This document shows positions 18,689 through 28,579 of a stretch of DNA of 36,133 nt, one piece after another. This DNA is from Ectocarpus siliculosus (Eukaryota > Sar > Phaeophyceae > Ectocarpales > Ectocarpaceae). The DNA lies in NCBI GenBank assembly GCA_000310025.1, contig FN648823.1, forward strand, positions 1 through 36,133, written 5' to 3'. The first letter of the stretch is position 1. Every line of letters begins with the position of its first letter. A model generated the notes under the pieces. That model did no database searches. It worked only from the letters and a program-made list of their open reading frames with translations, and had not been told where the DNA came from. The position numbers were made by a program, and so were the translations under genes.

Positions 18689-19563
18689 ATGCCGCCTCGC
18701 AACACGCGGCGCTCCACGGCGGCGGCTTCGGCGGCTGCTTCTCCTACAACGGCTTCCTCAGCGGCGGCGCCTGCTTCGACTCCTACCTCGTCTTCACGGG
18801 GGAGGAACAAAAACGTGTGGGTGTCGCTGTCAACCAGGCAGAGGCGATGTTACCGCACGTCCTCATCGATCTGTTGAGGGACATGCGCTCTCGCGCGCAG
18901 ACTGCGTCCTCTTTGGCGGAACGTATTGAGCTCACTCGGGACGTCGCTTTGTTTTCGCTGGCGTTCGCCTCCATGCGGCGAGGCCATGATCTCTCCTTCA
19001 CTATGGGATCGCAAGTTCTGCGGTTGCCCGCGGGGCAGGGTCTGATTTTCAACTTCCAATTTGGCAAGACCCTCCGCGACTCTGTTGATGCCGTGGTCGT
19101 GCGTCCGGACGCCGCTTGCCCGTCTATTTGTGCGGTAAGCAATGTTACGGCCTACATCAGTGCGGCGGAGGGTATTAGCTGGGATTTGTCCCAAGGGCAT
19201 CTGTTTCCTATCGTTCTGCTGGATGGAACTCGGGGCTGCGCTCTGCTTACGGCGGTTCAGATGACGGCTGCCCTACAAGGGCATCTGCGAGCGGCGGGAC
19301 TGCCGCACCGCTACACTATGCACTCGTTCCGCGTCGGAGGTTCTGTAGCGCAGTCGCTTGACGGAACGGCGATGGACGCTATCATGACAATTGCCGGGTG
19401 GCGTACGGAGAGTGTAGCGAAGCGATATGTTGGCGCCACTACTAGTGTGGGGGCAACGGGTTCCAAGAGGATCCGTAGCGAGCTGTACGCAGACTCAAAC
19501 GCGTTGCCGTTGTCGGCTGACTTCACATGCGATTTCTCTGCGTGTGCTCGCCCCGAAAAATAA
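18689..19563 (+). pseudogene. Tyrosine recombinase with intact catalytic domain but broken or truncated N-terminus
   Basis: From about 18688 one frame is open to TAA at 19561-19563. The 248 residues after 18817 hold a full tyrosine recombinase domain: first Arg in FASMRRGHDLSF, then HRYTMHSFRVGG (His-x-x-Arg), AGWRTESVAKRYVG (Trp at the second His site and nucleophile Tyr). Such enzymes cut and join DNA through a phosphotyrosine. In eukaryotes they occur in DIRS/Ngaro and Crypton elements. No ATG opens this frame before VNQAEAM (18847). An ATG at 18689 opens a different frame (MPPRNTRR, Ala/Thr/Ser-rich) that stops at 18877, so a deletion or frameshift near 18800-18840 is likely. AATAAA overlaps the stop codon. 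No RT or RNase H is next to it. Confidence 0.72.
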
Positions 19564-19859
19564 AGAAAGTTTGGGTGGGCGAGACCTAGCTTAGAGGCGT
19601 GAGTGGTCAATAACTAAGATGTGGCAGATCGGATAATTAACAAGAAAGTAATGGGCGGGACCACAGGCCGGCGCAGGAGGCCTCACCCAACCAAATCCAA
19701 TACTTACATTGAATGATCTGGGTAAGGGATAAGAATACTTTCTGGATCTACGAGATCTACGACGGAAATCAAGAACACGAGAAATTGGATCGGACTGGCG
19801 GAGCTCCAGGATCCAACAAGCAAGTACAAGCCCTCAAGCGCAGCAGCTGGTCTAACATC

Positions 19860-21036
19860 ATGGCAGAGTCCACCGGCAAGCTCATGTCGATCGTCAGAGG
19901 CATCCCGAAGTTCGACGGGAATCCAAACAAGTTTGAAGATTGGAAGGTCGACATCAAGACCGTTCTGGAATTATCTCGGCGGGACATGTTCGAGATATTG
20001 AATGGCGACTCCTCAAGACCGAAGGAGATCTATGCGCGGCGAGCCCGTGCATCAGGCACCATGGAAGCCCCGGTGCCCAGCGAGGAAGTCGCTGACGGGG
20101 ACAGCAGCAAGGCTGTAGGAACTCAAGAAAAATCATCAGCCAGCAGTGCGGCGACTGCTGTTGTGATACCAGGAAGGACTGCGGATCGTGACAGTCCCGG
20201 GACAGGATCGCCGGATCTCCAAGCGCGAGATTCGGAACAACCTGGGCCACCTCAGAATCAACGTGAGATTGATGAATGGGAGCAGATCAACGCTCTACTA
20301 TACAATGTCTTATTCCTGACTACCAGTGGAGACGCAAAGTGTTTTTATGCGCACGTACGAGTCGAAGAAAGGAAGGAAGGCAGACGGGCAAGCAGCCTGG
20401 CTTGCGCTGGAGAACAAGCATCAGAACAAGTCAATTCACAGGAGGCAACAACTCATGACAAGACTTGCCAACTTCCGAATGGAAGAAGGATCCAATCCGG
20501 ACACCTTCTTCAGGAACATTGACCAGCTCGCCGAGCAGCTCGAGCTGGTAGGAGAGCATGTTTCGCGGCACACAAAAATGGACACCATCATGAGGGGGAT
20601 GCCCAGAGAGTACGAGCCCATCAAGTTCCACGTCATAAGCAATCCAGATATTACTCTGGAGCAGCTAAAATTCACTATTCAGAACATGCACATGAACGGA
20701 TATGCAACATCCGGGCGCAGAGGAAGGGAATCAGCTATGGCAGCTGGTCCAGCTAGACGTGACACGTCTAAGGTCAGATGCTACTCGTGTGGTCAGCTTG
20801 GACACTACCAGAAAGACTGCACGAAGACGGGAGGATCGACCGACAACCTCGGTGGCGACACATCCACACCCCGTCAGAACGGCGACACGACCGGAAAGAA
20901 GATATGGTGTTCTTTCCACAAAACACACACCCACGACACCTCGGAATGCAAAGCATCAGCGGCTACGAAGGCCGCAACGAAGTCTCCTAGGAAACAGCAC
21001 AGGCAGCAAGAGCAACTTCGCCAACTCAGCTGCTGA
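19860..21036 (+). pseudogene. gag: copia Gag, frameshifted
   Basis: The likely start is ATG 19860 (MAESTGKLMSIVRGIPKFDG), followed by NKFEDWKVDIKTVLELSRRD, the typical start of copia Gag. The first frame holds to about 20330. The rest of Gag (TYESKKGRKADGQAAW, LANFRMEEGSNPDTFFRNID, MRGMPREYEP) is in the next frame, so one base has been lost or gained near 20325. A CCHC zinc knuckle CYSCGQLGHYQKDC lies at 20779-20820. The frame stops at 21034-21036. Protease lies in a third frame, so the gag-pol junction near 21000 is either a further mutation or a programmed shift; the other lesions make mutation more likely. Confidence 0.78.
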
Positions 21037-21690
21037 AGAAGATGAGTCATCAAGCGACAGCGTCTCAACGAAAGACATCGCTAGGGTGTTCAAGCACATC
21101 AGCTTGTCTCTTCAAGCTACTGAGGAGAAGGATTCTACGACATCGGATCAAGACAGCGATGACATCCCAAAAGCCATGGGATTCTCGTTCACAGTCACGG
21201 AAGAGGAAGAAGGCCTCTCCACATCGGACCACAACACTGCCCGCTTGGTGGACAGCGGAGCATCCGCTCACTACATCGACGACAAACTGGTTCCAGGGAC
21301 CAAGGCGATGATGACAGATTATCGTAGACTGGTCTCATCCCGTGTCATAACCACGGCAGGCCTGCACAAGCTGCGTGGAACAGCTACAGGCTACATACGG
21401 TGTGGCATCACCGACAGCCACGGCAAGACGCATGTGGCGCGTCTACCCATCACGATAGTTCCGGGGATCGGACGGAACTTGTTCTCATCCGGAGCTGCCC
21501 AGACGAAGGGAATAGAAACCATCATATCGGATGTTCCTAGACTGGAACGGGAAAACGTTCACTTTCCTCTGAGGCGAGATGGGTCGATCTTCAAGGTGGA
21601 TTTGAAGATTCTCCCCAAGATTTCATCAGCTCAGGCACAGTCGGCATTCCCTACTACCAACGAGGCCACGGAGTCGTCTCGGACACCTGA
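20990..21690 (+). pseudogene. pol: copia aspartic protease region
   Basis: The open frame after about 20990 has an acidic linker and then the protease active-site motif LVDSGASAHYI at about 21245. GTATGYIRCGI and LPITIVPGIGRNLFSSG follow, as in copia proteases. The frame ends at 21727, but the integrase frame is already entered by RLGHLNENSMKTLRSK near 21675, so a frameshift lies near 21640-21680. Confidence 0.75.
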
Positions 21691-23009
21691 ACGAGAACAG
21701 CATGAAGACGCTGCGCTCCAAGCCTGACTCGGGTGTTTTGTTCCAAGGAGATCTTTCCCCTTGCAAGGTTTGCAAGCTTGGGAAAAGTGCTCAGCTCAAG
21801 CATCCAAAGGAATCAACGGTCACGACAACCTCTCCGTTCGAGTTGGTCTACACGGATTTGGCTGGACCGTTCAAGCCTCAAGCGAAGGACGGTTCCAACT
21901 ATTTCAGCAAGTTCACGGATCATCACACCAGATGGAAAGCGGTTTACCCGATATCTTCCAAGGATCAAGCTATCGACACCCTGACATATTTCATTCAGGA
22001 TTACGTCATCCCCCTGGGGCTACGGGTGCAGCGTCTACGCTGCGACAAAGGCGGAGAATACGTGGCTGAGTACTACAGGAGCTACTGCAGGGAAACCGGA
22101 ATATAGATGGAGTTTGCATCGACAAATACTCCTCAGCAGAATGGTGTATCGGAACGTGACGGAAGGACGATAATGAACATGACAAGGTGCATCCTCATCG
22201 ACACTGGACTTCCAAAGTTCCTGTGGGGAGAAATATGCGAAACGTCGGTCTTCCTTATTAATCGCTCTCCTCATCGTGCACTTGGCGGTAGCTCGCCATA
22301 CTCCAAGCTATTTGGGAAAGAACCAGATCTTTCGGGTTTGAGGGGTACTGGAGCAAGGGCCTTCGTGCACAACGAGAGACACGGCAACAAGCTAGAACAG
22401 AGGGCTCGGGAAGGCATCATGCTGGGGTACAGCAAGGACAGCAAGTCCTATCGAGTCTACAATCCACACAACCGCCGGATCACGGAAAGCCGGAATGTCA
22501 CGTTCATTGAGACGCCGCCAATGGTAATACCGGAAGCTGGACAAGACAAGATCCTGTCCAATCAAGACGAAGACGAAGATGCAGATGACAACGGCGCTTA
22601 TGAAGCGTATCGTTGGGACATTCTTGCGCATTTACCCCTCCTCGGCACAACCAGGGAGGAACCCAACAACGAGGAGGACCAAGTGTTGGAAAAGAGCAAC
22701 TATTCGGAGGGTTCACCACGTCCACTCACGACAACCGGTTCAGGGGTCACGTTTGATCCGCCGTCAACACCGGATTCTGTGGGAACACCGAGTAGCCGAA
22801 CGTCATTTGACCACGGGGAGGGCTCGACGGAGCGACAAGACCCCTCAAGTTCTTCATTGCTTCCTGATACCTCGCCAGGCAGGGCAACATCACTACGGTC
22901 GCAGGGGCCTGTCACATCCTTGAGCAGGACATTACGGTCCAAGGGACCAGCCGAAGACCCCCCGAGTGTGGACACTGCGGGGCTGGACGGAAAACGAGAC
23001 TCGAATTGA
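21675..23009 (+). pseudogene. pol: copia integrase, interrupted by an amber codon
   Basis: The zinc-binding part has RLGHLN and CKVCKLGKSAQ. The catalytic core has YTDLAGPF (first Asp), LRCDKGGEY (second Asp) and NTPQQNGVSERDGRT (Glu), so all three acidic residues are present. An in-frame TAG at 22104-22106, just before MEFASTNTPQQNG, separates the second Asp from the Glu. The GKEPDLSGLRGTGARAFVH region and a variable acidic linker follow to 23009. Confidence 0.82.
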
Positions 23010-24703
23010 AACGACTGGCTACAACGTCGGCCACGTTCGAGAAAGAAGACTATGCTCACGAGCCGGAACGTAGTTCACTCGTGGAGTATGCATACGTCAT
23101 GGAAACAATCACCCAATCCAACCCGGATCCTGCCAGCATTACGCTGCCCAACACGTTCAAGGAAGCCAAGGCGTCAGCACACAGAGCACAATGGTCCAAG
23201 GCAATGGACAAGGAAATGGCGAGCCTTCACGAGAACAACGTCTACGACCTCATCCCAAGATCGGCGGTTCCGGTCGGAAACAAGGTAATCGGATCGCGGT
23301 GGGTGTTCAAGGTCAAGAGCGACTACACTTTCAAGGCAAGAATTGTCAGTCAAGGATATGCTCAGCGACCTGGAATCGATTGCGGGGCAACCTTTGCACC
23401 GGTTTGCCGCATCGAGAGTCAACGGATACTAATGGCCATCGCCTGCTATTTTGACTGGGATATTTTGATGTTGGACGTCAAGACGGCGTTCCTTCAAAGC
23501 CCTATCGACTCACCGACATACGTGCGAAAAGCTCCTGGATACGAGAAGCTTGACGCTCAAGGAAAACCCTTCATCATGAAGTTAAAGCAAGCTGTTTATG
23601 GACTGCGGACAGCAAGCCGCGTTTGGCATCTCACATCGGACAAGGCTCTTATGGCGATGGGATTCAGGGCTACAAAGACGGACCCGTGCATGTACATCAC
23701 AGAAATTGGGGGAGGATACTGTCTATTAACAATTTATGTTGATGACATTCTCCTGACATCGCCGGACAAGAAGCTACTCGTCAAGAAGAAGAAGCAGCTT
23801 ATGGACCGCTTTACCATGAGCGATCTCGGGGAGGTGTCCCTCATCCTGGGGATGAAGATCACACGCGATCGAGTAAAAAAGACCCTCCGGATCAGCCAAA
23901 CGGACTACACCACTTCACTACTGGAACGATTTGGGATACAAGACTGCAACCCAGTTAGCACGCCAAGCATCGGAGGAGAGCTATCGCTGAACCAGCCAGC
24001 GGAGACTCTACTCGACGAGGACGGCATCAAGACGTACCAAAGCTTAGTCGGAAGCCTTTTGTATTTGAGCCGGACCAGCCGCTGGGACATATCATACGCC
24101 GTGCTTGAATTGACACGGGCTACCAGCAAACCCAGCAAGGCGCCCATGTCCAGGGCTAAGCATGTACTCCGGTACCTCAAACAACGGCCAGAGGTGGACA
24201 TCGTGTTCAAGAGCGGGGATTTCAATATCCAAGCTTGGGCAGACGCAAGCTTTGCTCAAGACCTTGAGAAGAGGAGGTCAACAAGTGGATACCTTTTTCT
24301 TCTGTGCGGCGCGCCCATTTCATGGGCCTCATCACTTCAGTCGCTGACTGCACTCAGCACAACGGAGGCGGAGATGGTTTCAATCTCCTATGCAGCACGA
24401 GAATGCTGCCACATTCAAGACATGTTGTCGGAACTCGGATTCCTCAATCAGTTCAGCAACATTCGGATCGGAAATGATTCGACGGGCGCTCTATCGCTAG
24501 TGAGTAACAACTCCCACAGCGCCAGGACGAAGCACCTTCAGCTGAGGAAGTGGTTCACAACGGAGCTCATCGAAAGCGGACGCTTGAGCGTATACCACGT
24601 CCCGTCGGGAGATCTACCTGCCGACCTCTTCACGAAAAGCACTACGAAGGCCATCCACCGAAAGCTCGTCGACCAGATTCTGGCTTATTCAACCACGGAG
24701 TGA
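23006..24703 (+). CDS. pol: copia reverse transcriptase and RNase H segment
   Basis: This is a continuous frame of 565 codons, shifted relative to integrase near 22990-23006. The RT domain (RVT_2 type) has WSKAMDKEMASLHENNVYDL, GSRWVFKVKSD, LMLDVKTAFLQS (catalytic Asp) and the catalytic pair in YVDDILL. RNase H follows with WADASFAQDLEKRRSTSGY, LSTTEAEMVSISYAARE and IGNDSTGA, and ends with LPADLFTK. The segment itself is undamaged but cannot be made from a normal gag-pol frame because of the upstream lesions. Confidence 0.85.
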   Translation: MKRLATTSATFEKEDYAHEPERSSLVEYAYVMETITQSNPDPASITLPNTFKEAKASAHRAQWSKAMDKEMASLHENNVYDLIPRSAVPVGNKVIGSRWVFKVKSDYTFKARIVSQGYAQRPGIDCGATFAPVCRIESQRILMAIACYFDWDILMLDVKTAFLQSPIDSPTYVRKAPGYEKLDAQGKPFIMKLKQAVYGLRTASRVWHLTSDKALMAMGFRATKTDPCMYITEIGGGYCLLTIYVDDILLTSPDKKLLVKKKKQLMDRFTMSDLGEVSLILGMKITRDRVKKTLRISQTDYTTSLLERFGIQDCNPVSTPSIGGELSLNQPAETLLDEDGIKTYQSLVGSLLYLSRTSRWDISYAVLELTRATSKPSKAPMSRAKHVLRYLKQRPEVDIVFKSGDFNIQAWADASFAQDLEKRRSTSGYLFLLCGAPISWASSLQSLTALSTTEAEMVSISYAARECCHIQDMLSELGFLNQFSNIRIGNDSTGALSLVSNNSHSARTKHLQLRKWFTTELIESGRLSVYHVPSGDLPADLFTKSTTKAIHRKLVDQILAYSTTE

Positions 24704-25402
24704 GGATCTTTGAAGCAGCCAGGAAATCCATCCAGAACGAGATCTGGCGCATAACACTTCTCTCTACGGGCACCACGGCACCATAGAGGCAACAACTCGA
24801 GAACGTTCATCGCTACACAGCGCATGGACTGCCAACAAGATTGTCAAGATTCATCTACAGCCTAATCATGGCACAATGGGGAGCAACCACGTCATGTGCT
24901 GCACTTGTCACTACTTGGGGCGAGCGGAATTTTTCGAGGCATCATCCATGGATAAATATCGGACGTACAGGTTCACGTCGATCGCAAGCCATGGGGACAG
25001 GACGGAATGCGAGATCAGGTTGGAGGACAATAACCGGTACCATAGACGAATGCGTTGTTGCGATGATATCGTAATTCATATTGAGTGAATACCATTAGAA
25101 GGGGCATATATACATCTGTAGCCCGTTTTAAGTGAATGTCATCCGAGGGGGCATGTATGTGTGTTCATCACAACAAAGTTGGAGGTATACCTATGGAAAA
25201 GGTAGGATCTTGTAGGTAACATCAATCACGTGCTCAGTGTGGTGGGGTTGACATTTTCTCTTGCCACAGATACGCATCCATGGAAAACTTTCTCACTCCA
25301 AGTGCCATGCATTTGTTCTTCTGCACGTTGTTGTAGTTCGCCGTATCTCAGCATCTTAGATGTTCAGTACAAGCTGTTCATAGATTATGGACATTGCTTC
25401 AT
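24704..25402 (+). other. Non-coding 3' internal region of the copia element
   Basis: No coding frame is recognised. Two sequences resembling the functional polypurine tract and LTR start occur on the way: AGAAGGGGCATATA near 25099 and CCGAGGGGGCATGTATG near 25144. Confidence 0.5.
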
Positions 25403-25412
25403 TGAGGGGGCA
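25403..25412 (+). promoter_or_regulatory. Polypurine tract of the copia element
   Basis: TGAGGGGGCA directly precedes TGTTGGAATA. This is the usual arrangement of a plus-strand primer site at the 3' LTR boundary of copia elements. Confidence 0.65.
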
Positions 25413-26208
25413 TGTTGGAATATTTCGCACTACCGTAGCTTCAGCATTAGGTACTCAGTTTGACTAGTTCAAATATTGTCAATGTCGCTACGTCATGTAG
25501 TAGGTAAAATTCCGTATGGTCTGTCATACTCGGAATATGGAGACATGGTTGATGTTCTGTGTTTCATATCCAGAAATAATCTGCATAACCTAGATTTCCA
25601 GAAATAAATATGTCATAGTGCAAGCTCAAACTTGCGTGCTCGGAAATATTATGCATCGGGTAGTTGTCGCAAGTGCCTCTGACTTGCGTGTATGAAAGGA
25701 TATGTACCGCCGCAAGTAACTCAGACTTGCGTGCTTGAATGAATGGATATTCGTATGCGCTCAGCAGTCGAATTTGGAAAGTACATTAGTTCAATTGTTG
25801 AAGCTGTACTCTGCGGTTTTTCGTACGTCAGTGCAGTAATCACTTGTGCGTGCAAGTACAATACTTGATGTGCATACGTGGCACAAGTTCGAGAGCATGG
25901 TGTTCAAGTCATCTTTCCAGAAACGTATCGTAGCTTACCAGTACCGTATTCTGAACACGTGTGATTGGTCGACAATGTCGGATAGGTGTGGTTCCATGAT
26001 TTCGAGGATGAGCGCGTACTCGCCCCATTCTCTCACTCTGCTTCTCTGAGGGTTCTCCAACCCTCTGCCTCTTTGGAGTTTCTCAACCTCTCTGCTTCTC
26101 TGGTGGTTCTCCAACCCTCTGCTTCTTTGGGGTTTCTCAACCTCTCTACTTCTCCGGGGTTCACTACCCCTCTGTTTCTCTACATTCTTTCTGGTCTCCA
26201 CTGATCAA
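25413..26208 (+). repeat. Putative 3' LTR of the copia element
   Basis: The 5' edge (TGTTGGAATATTTC) is supported by the polypurine tract. The 3' edge is a guess because no second LTR exists in the window. AATAAA lies near 25603. A repeated motif CAAGT...GACTTGCGTG occurs at about 25620-25740. A CT-rich 60-bp repeat fills the end (see separate entry). Confidence 0.5.
26034..26165 (+). repeat. CT-rich tandem repeat of about 60 bp
   Basis: GGTTCTCCAACCCTCTGC, CTTTGGRGTTTCTCAACC and TCTCTRCTTCTC recur twice (about 26050 and 26110), with a partial third copy. The array lies near the 3' end of the putative copia LTR. Confidence 0.65.
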
Positions 26209-28055
26209 GTAATTGCATTTCCACCACACCATCTTCTTCTCCTTCGGACCTTCCTGCGTACTCAGAGCCAAGCCTCTCGTACTAAAGGGTCCAGCGGCAC
26301 AACAAGTGAGTTGGCACGCCGCGCTGCAGCCGTACAGGACACGTACAGGCTTACACGCAGCACTTGAGTTTTTGCCTTTGACCTGTGACTATAAGATTGA
26401 ACAATCGGGTGCTCTGCTTATTATGTACATCAGTCGTCATTGCTGCATACGCACGTTCTACTTGCGCGACACACTGCGGAGAGAGCACGCACCAACTCAA
26501 GAGTAAATTAGGACTACCCTTTTTGACGACAAACAACAACACCTCTTCGAGAGCCGATACGGGTCGTCAACACCCACAAGCCTACATCCCCAAGATTCAG
26601 TTCTGCTCCACATCGTTCTGCCGGCGATGATTCCGACTGCCGAAGGATCTACGAACAGCAGAAAAAGTAGCCCCATGTCAACCCTGTACTATCTACATAC
26701 AGTACGTAGGGTTACACAGGGTACACAGTCACTAACAGCAGTAAATGCACTCATACCATTGGTCAGCGCCCAATTTCCCCCCGGTGCGTCCGAAAAGGCG
26801 CAGGGTATACCCTGCCGTGACTACTTTCTCAGCAACTGTACCCTGACATGTTGGCGGAAATGTACCCTGACCTGACGGGATAAGAGACCCTTTCATCAAT
26901 CATTTCCCCCGCAGGAATCTTCGCAACTCCTTTTCCCCTACAACCATGGGATACCAAACGGCGAATCTTCCCGCCGAATAATAATCATGGCAACGGGGCA
27001 GGAATCAGTTTCCGCCCCTGCGAAACAAAACCACCCATCCATCAACTCTTCCGCTCTAAATCAACAATGAGCTTGTTACCCGCAGGGAGGGGAGATATTC
27101 CTATTTTTTTATTTTTTTTTGTCTTCACTTCAAATCAGCGCTCACAGCGTCCCTATATATATGCTGTCTGGGAAATCGTAGACATACAGGAGGTAGCTTT
27201 TTCTGACGCTATGAATTCATTGCTAATCTGTCTCTGACTCTTTTCTATGATGGAGATGGATTCATTCAATTCGTTGTGTCATATCAAGAAGAATAAAAAA
27301 AACAATGGCCGGGCAACACCCCAGCACAATTGTTCCGTTTGGAAACATGCACACACACACGCGTAAAATACCCCGTGGACTACTGCTTGCTCCAGTCTAT
27401 ATGCGAATGCACGGGTCACGCTATGAAAGCAAGACCGATCCAGCAAGGTTGACATACATATGCATGTGTGCGTGCGTGTGTTGTCTGTTGTGTCTCAATT
27501 GCGGTGTGTTTCTCGCTTGAACTACACTGAACTGCTGTAGCAGCAGCGGTCACGCTTACCAGCACTTACTGTTAGTTTTTCGCACCGTGTCGGTGATACA
27601 AAGATCGGTGTGTTGGGACGGTCGTTCGAAAACACAGCATCCTGCAGAAATAGGCGAAAACGTTGTAGGAAGTACGTCCGGCCGAAAATGGGTGAGGACG
27701 TTTTACAAAATACATGCAACATGCGCAAGACAAAATCAAAGTAGATTTTGCAGTAGTCAAAGAAAGACCCGCCCCCGTGTTTCCTACAGTGCACTACCCG
27801 TGTTTCGTACAGTGCACGCGCACGCCGAGGCCTTGGGCAGGTCTCTTCATCATACATACTTACTTGTTGCAGATTTCAACGCTACGGTGGGTTTTGTTGT
27901 TTTCAAAGCTCCAACACGTTTCGTCTTATCTTAGTCGAGACGAATAGGTCCCGTGGTGATCATCATGATTACCCGTCGGCACCCGTAGGGTGCTACACCA
28001 CCGATACCAATGGATCGCTACCCACAGTGACGACCATGGGCTAGCGTTAGGCATC
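26209..28055. other. No gene recognised
   Basis: Open frames are short and of low complexity. T-runs lie at 27103-27120. A cluster of CAGGGTA/TGTACCCTG motifs lies at 26683-26875 (separate entry). I see no splice-consistent exons and no RNA gene. Confidence 0.4.
26683..26875. repeat. Cluster of inverted CAGGGTA/TACCCTG motifs
   Basis: The motif occurs as ACCCTGTAC (26686), CACAGGGTACAC (26717), the perfect 14-bp palindrome CAGGGTATACCCTG (26801-26814), TGTACCCTGACATG (about 26838) and TGTACCCTGACCTG (about 26861), in both orientations. This may be the end structure of a small foldback element, but no target duplication was found. Confidence 0.4.
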
Positions 28056-28059
28056 AGTT

Positions 28060-28266
28060 TGGGCGCCCATGGGTCACCATGTGTGTGGCCATGGGTCACC
28101 ATGGGTACCCACGGGCAATACCCATGGGCAATGCCCGTGGGAACCCATGGGCACCCATAGGCATTGCCCGTGGGAACCCATGGGTACCCACGGGCATTCC
28201 CTGTAGGAACCCATGGGTATTGCCCGCGGGTACCCATGGGCATTGCCCATGGGTATCCACGAGGTA
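28060..28266. repeat. Strand-symmetric CCCATGGG/GGTACCC minisatellite
   Basis: Units of about 33 bp (GAACCCATGGGYACCC, then ACGGGCATT or AGGCATTG, then CCCGTGG) repeat about four times with variants. Each unit contains perfect palindromes (CCCATGGG, GGGTACCC, GCCCATGGGC), so the array reads almost the same on both strands and should fold readily into hairpins. A short relative lies at 6025-6048. Confidence 0.75.
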
Positions 28267-28299
28267 ATCATGTTATCATGTTACAATGTTATTTATATA

Positions 28300-28579
28300 C
28301 TTACAGGATGGTCGTCGTGACGTGATACATTTCTTGTTATTAGTATGGGAAAAAATAAAAAAAAGATGGCTCGATTTTTGAATTTCTACAGCAGTATGGA
28401 CCAGACGCCGACTTTACATGGAAGTCGTACGAGTGTCGACTTAGTTGTGCTGTCACAGCATCTTCCACGCACTTCTGCCAGTGCTGGTTTGTTGATTGGA
28501 GTCTTGTAGGTCGAGATACAGCAGTGGGATTCTCGGGTTGTGAAGGCAAAAGTGAACCAGAGCAAAACATTTCATGCAT
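28300..28579 (+). repeat. Internally deleted copy of the 725-bp repeat
   Basis: CTTACAGGATGGTCGTCG at the left matches the copy at 18.2 kb. CTACAGCAGTATGGACCAGACGCCGA, TGTGCTGTCACAGCATCT and GATTGGAGTCTTGTAGG match successive parts of the next unit, with several hundred bases missing between them. Confidence 0.65.

Larger units (their letters stand above)
19714..26208 (+). mobile_element. Decayed Ty1/copia retrotransposon, 5' LTR missing
   Basis: Domains are in copia order (Gag, protease, integrase, RT, RNase H) between 19860 and 24703. A 709-bp non-coding tail, a polypurine tract and a putative 3' LTR starting TGTTGGAATA (25413) follow. The 5' boundary is uncertain: the sequence upstream (19564-19713) does not match the 3' LTR, and the recombinase gene lies there instead. 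The 3' end is also uncertain, placed near 26207 where a TCTCC...GATCA sequence closes the CT-rich repeats. At least four frameshifts and one nonsense codon disable it. Confidence 0.75.

Noticed and set aside
20985-21036. Programmed +1 frameshift between gag and pol of the copia element
   Set aside because: Possible in principle, but the element has at least three other frameshifts and a nonsense codon, so a simple mutation is the better explanation.
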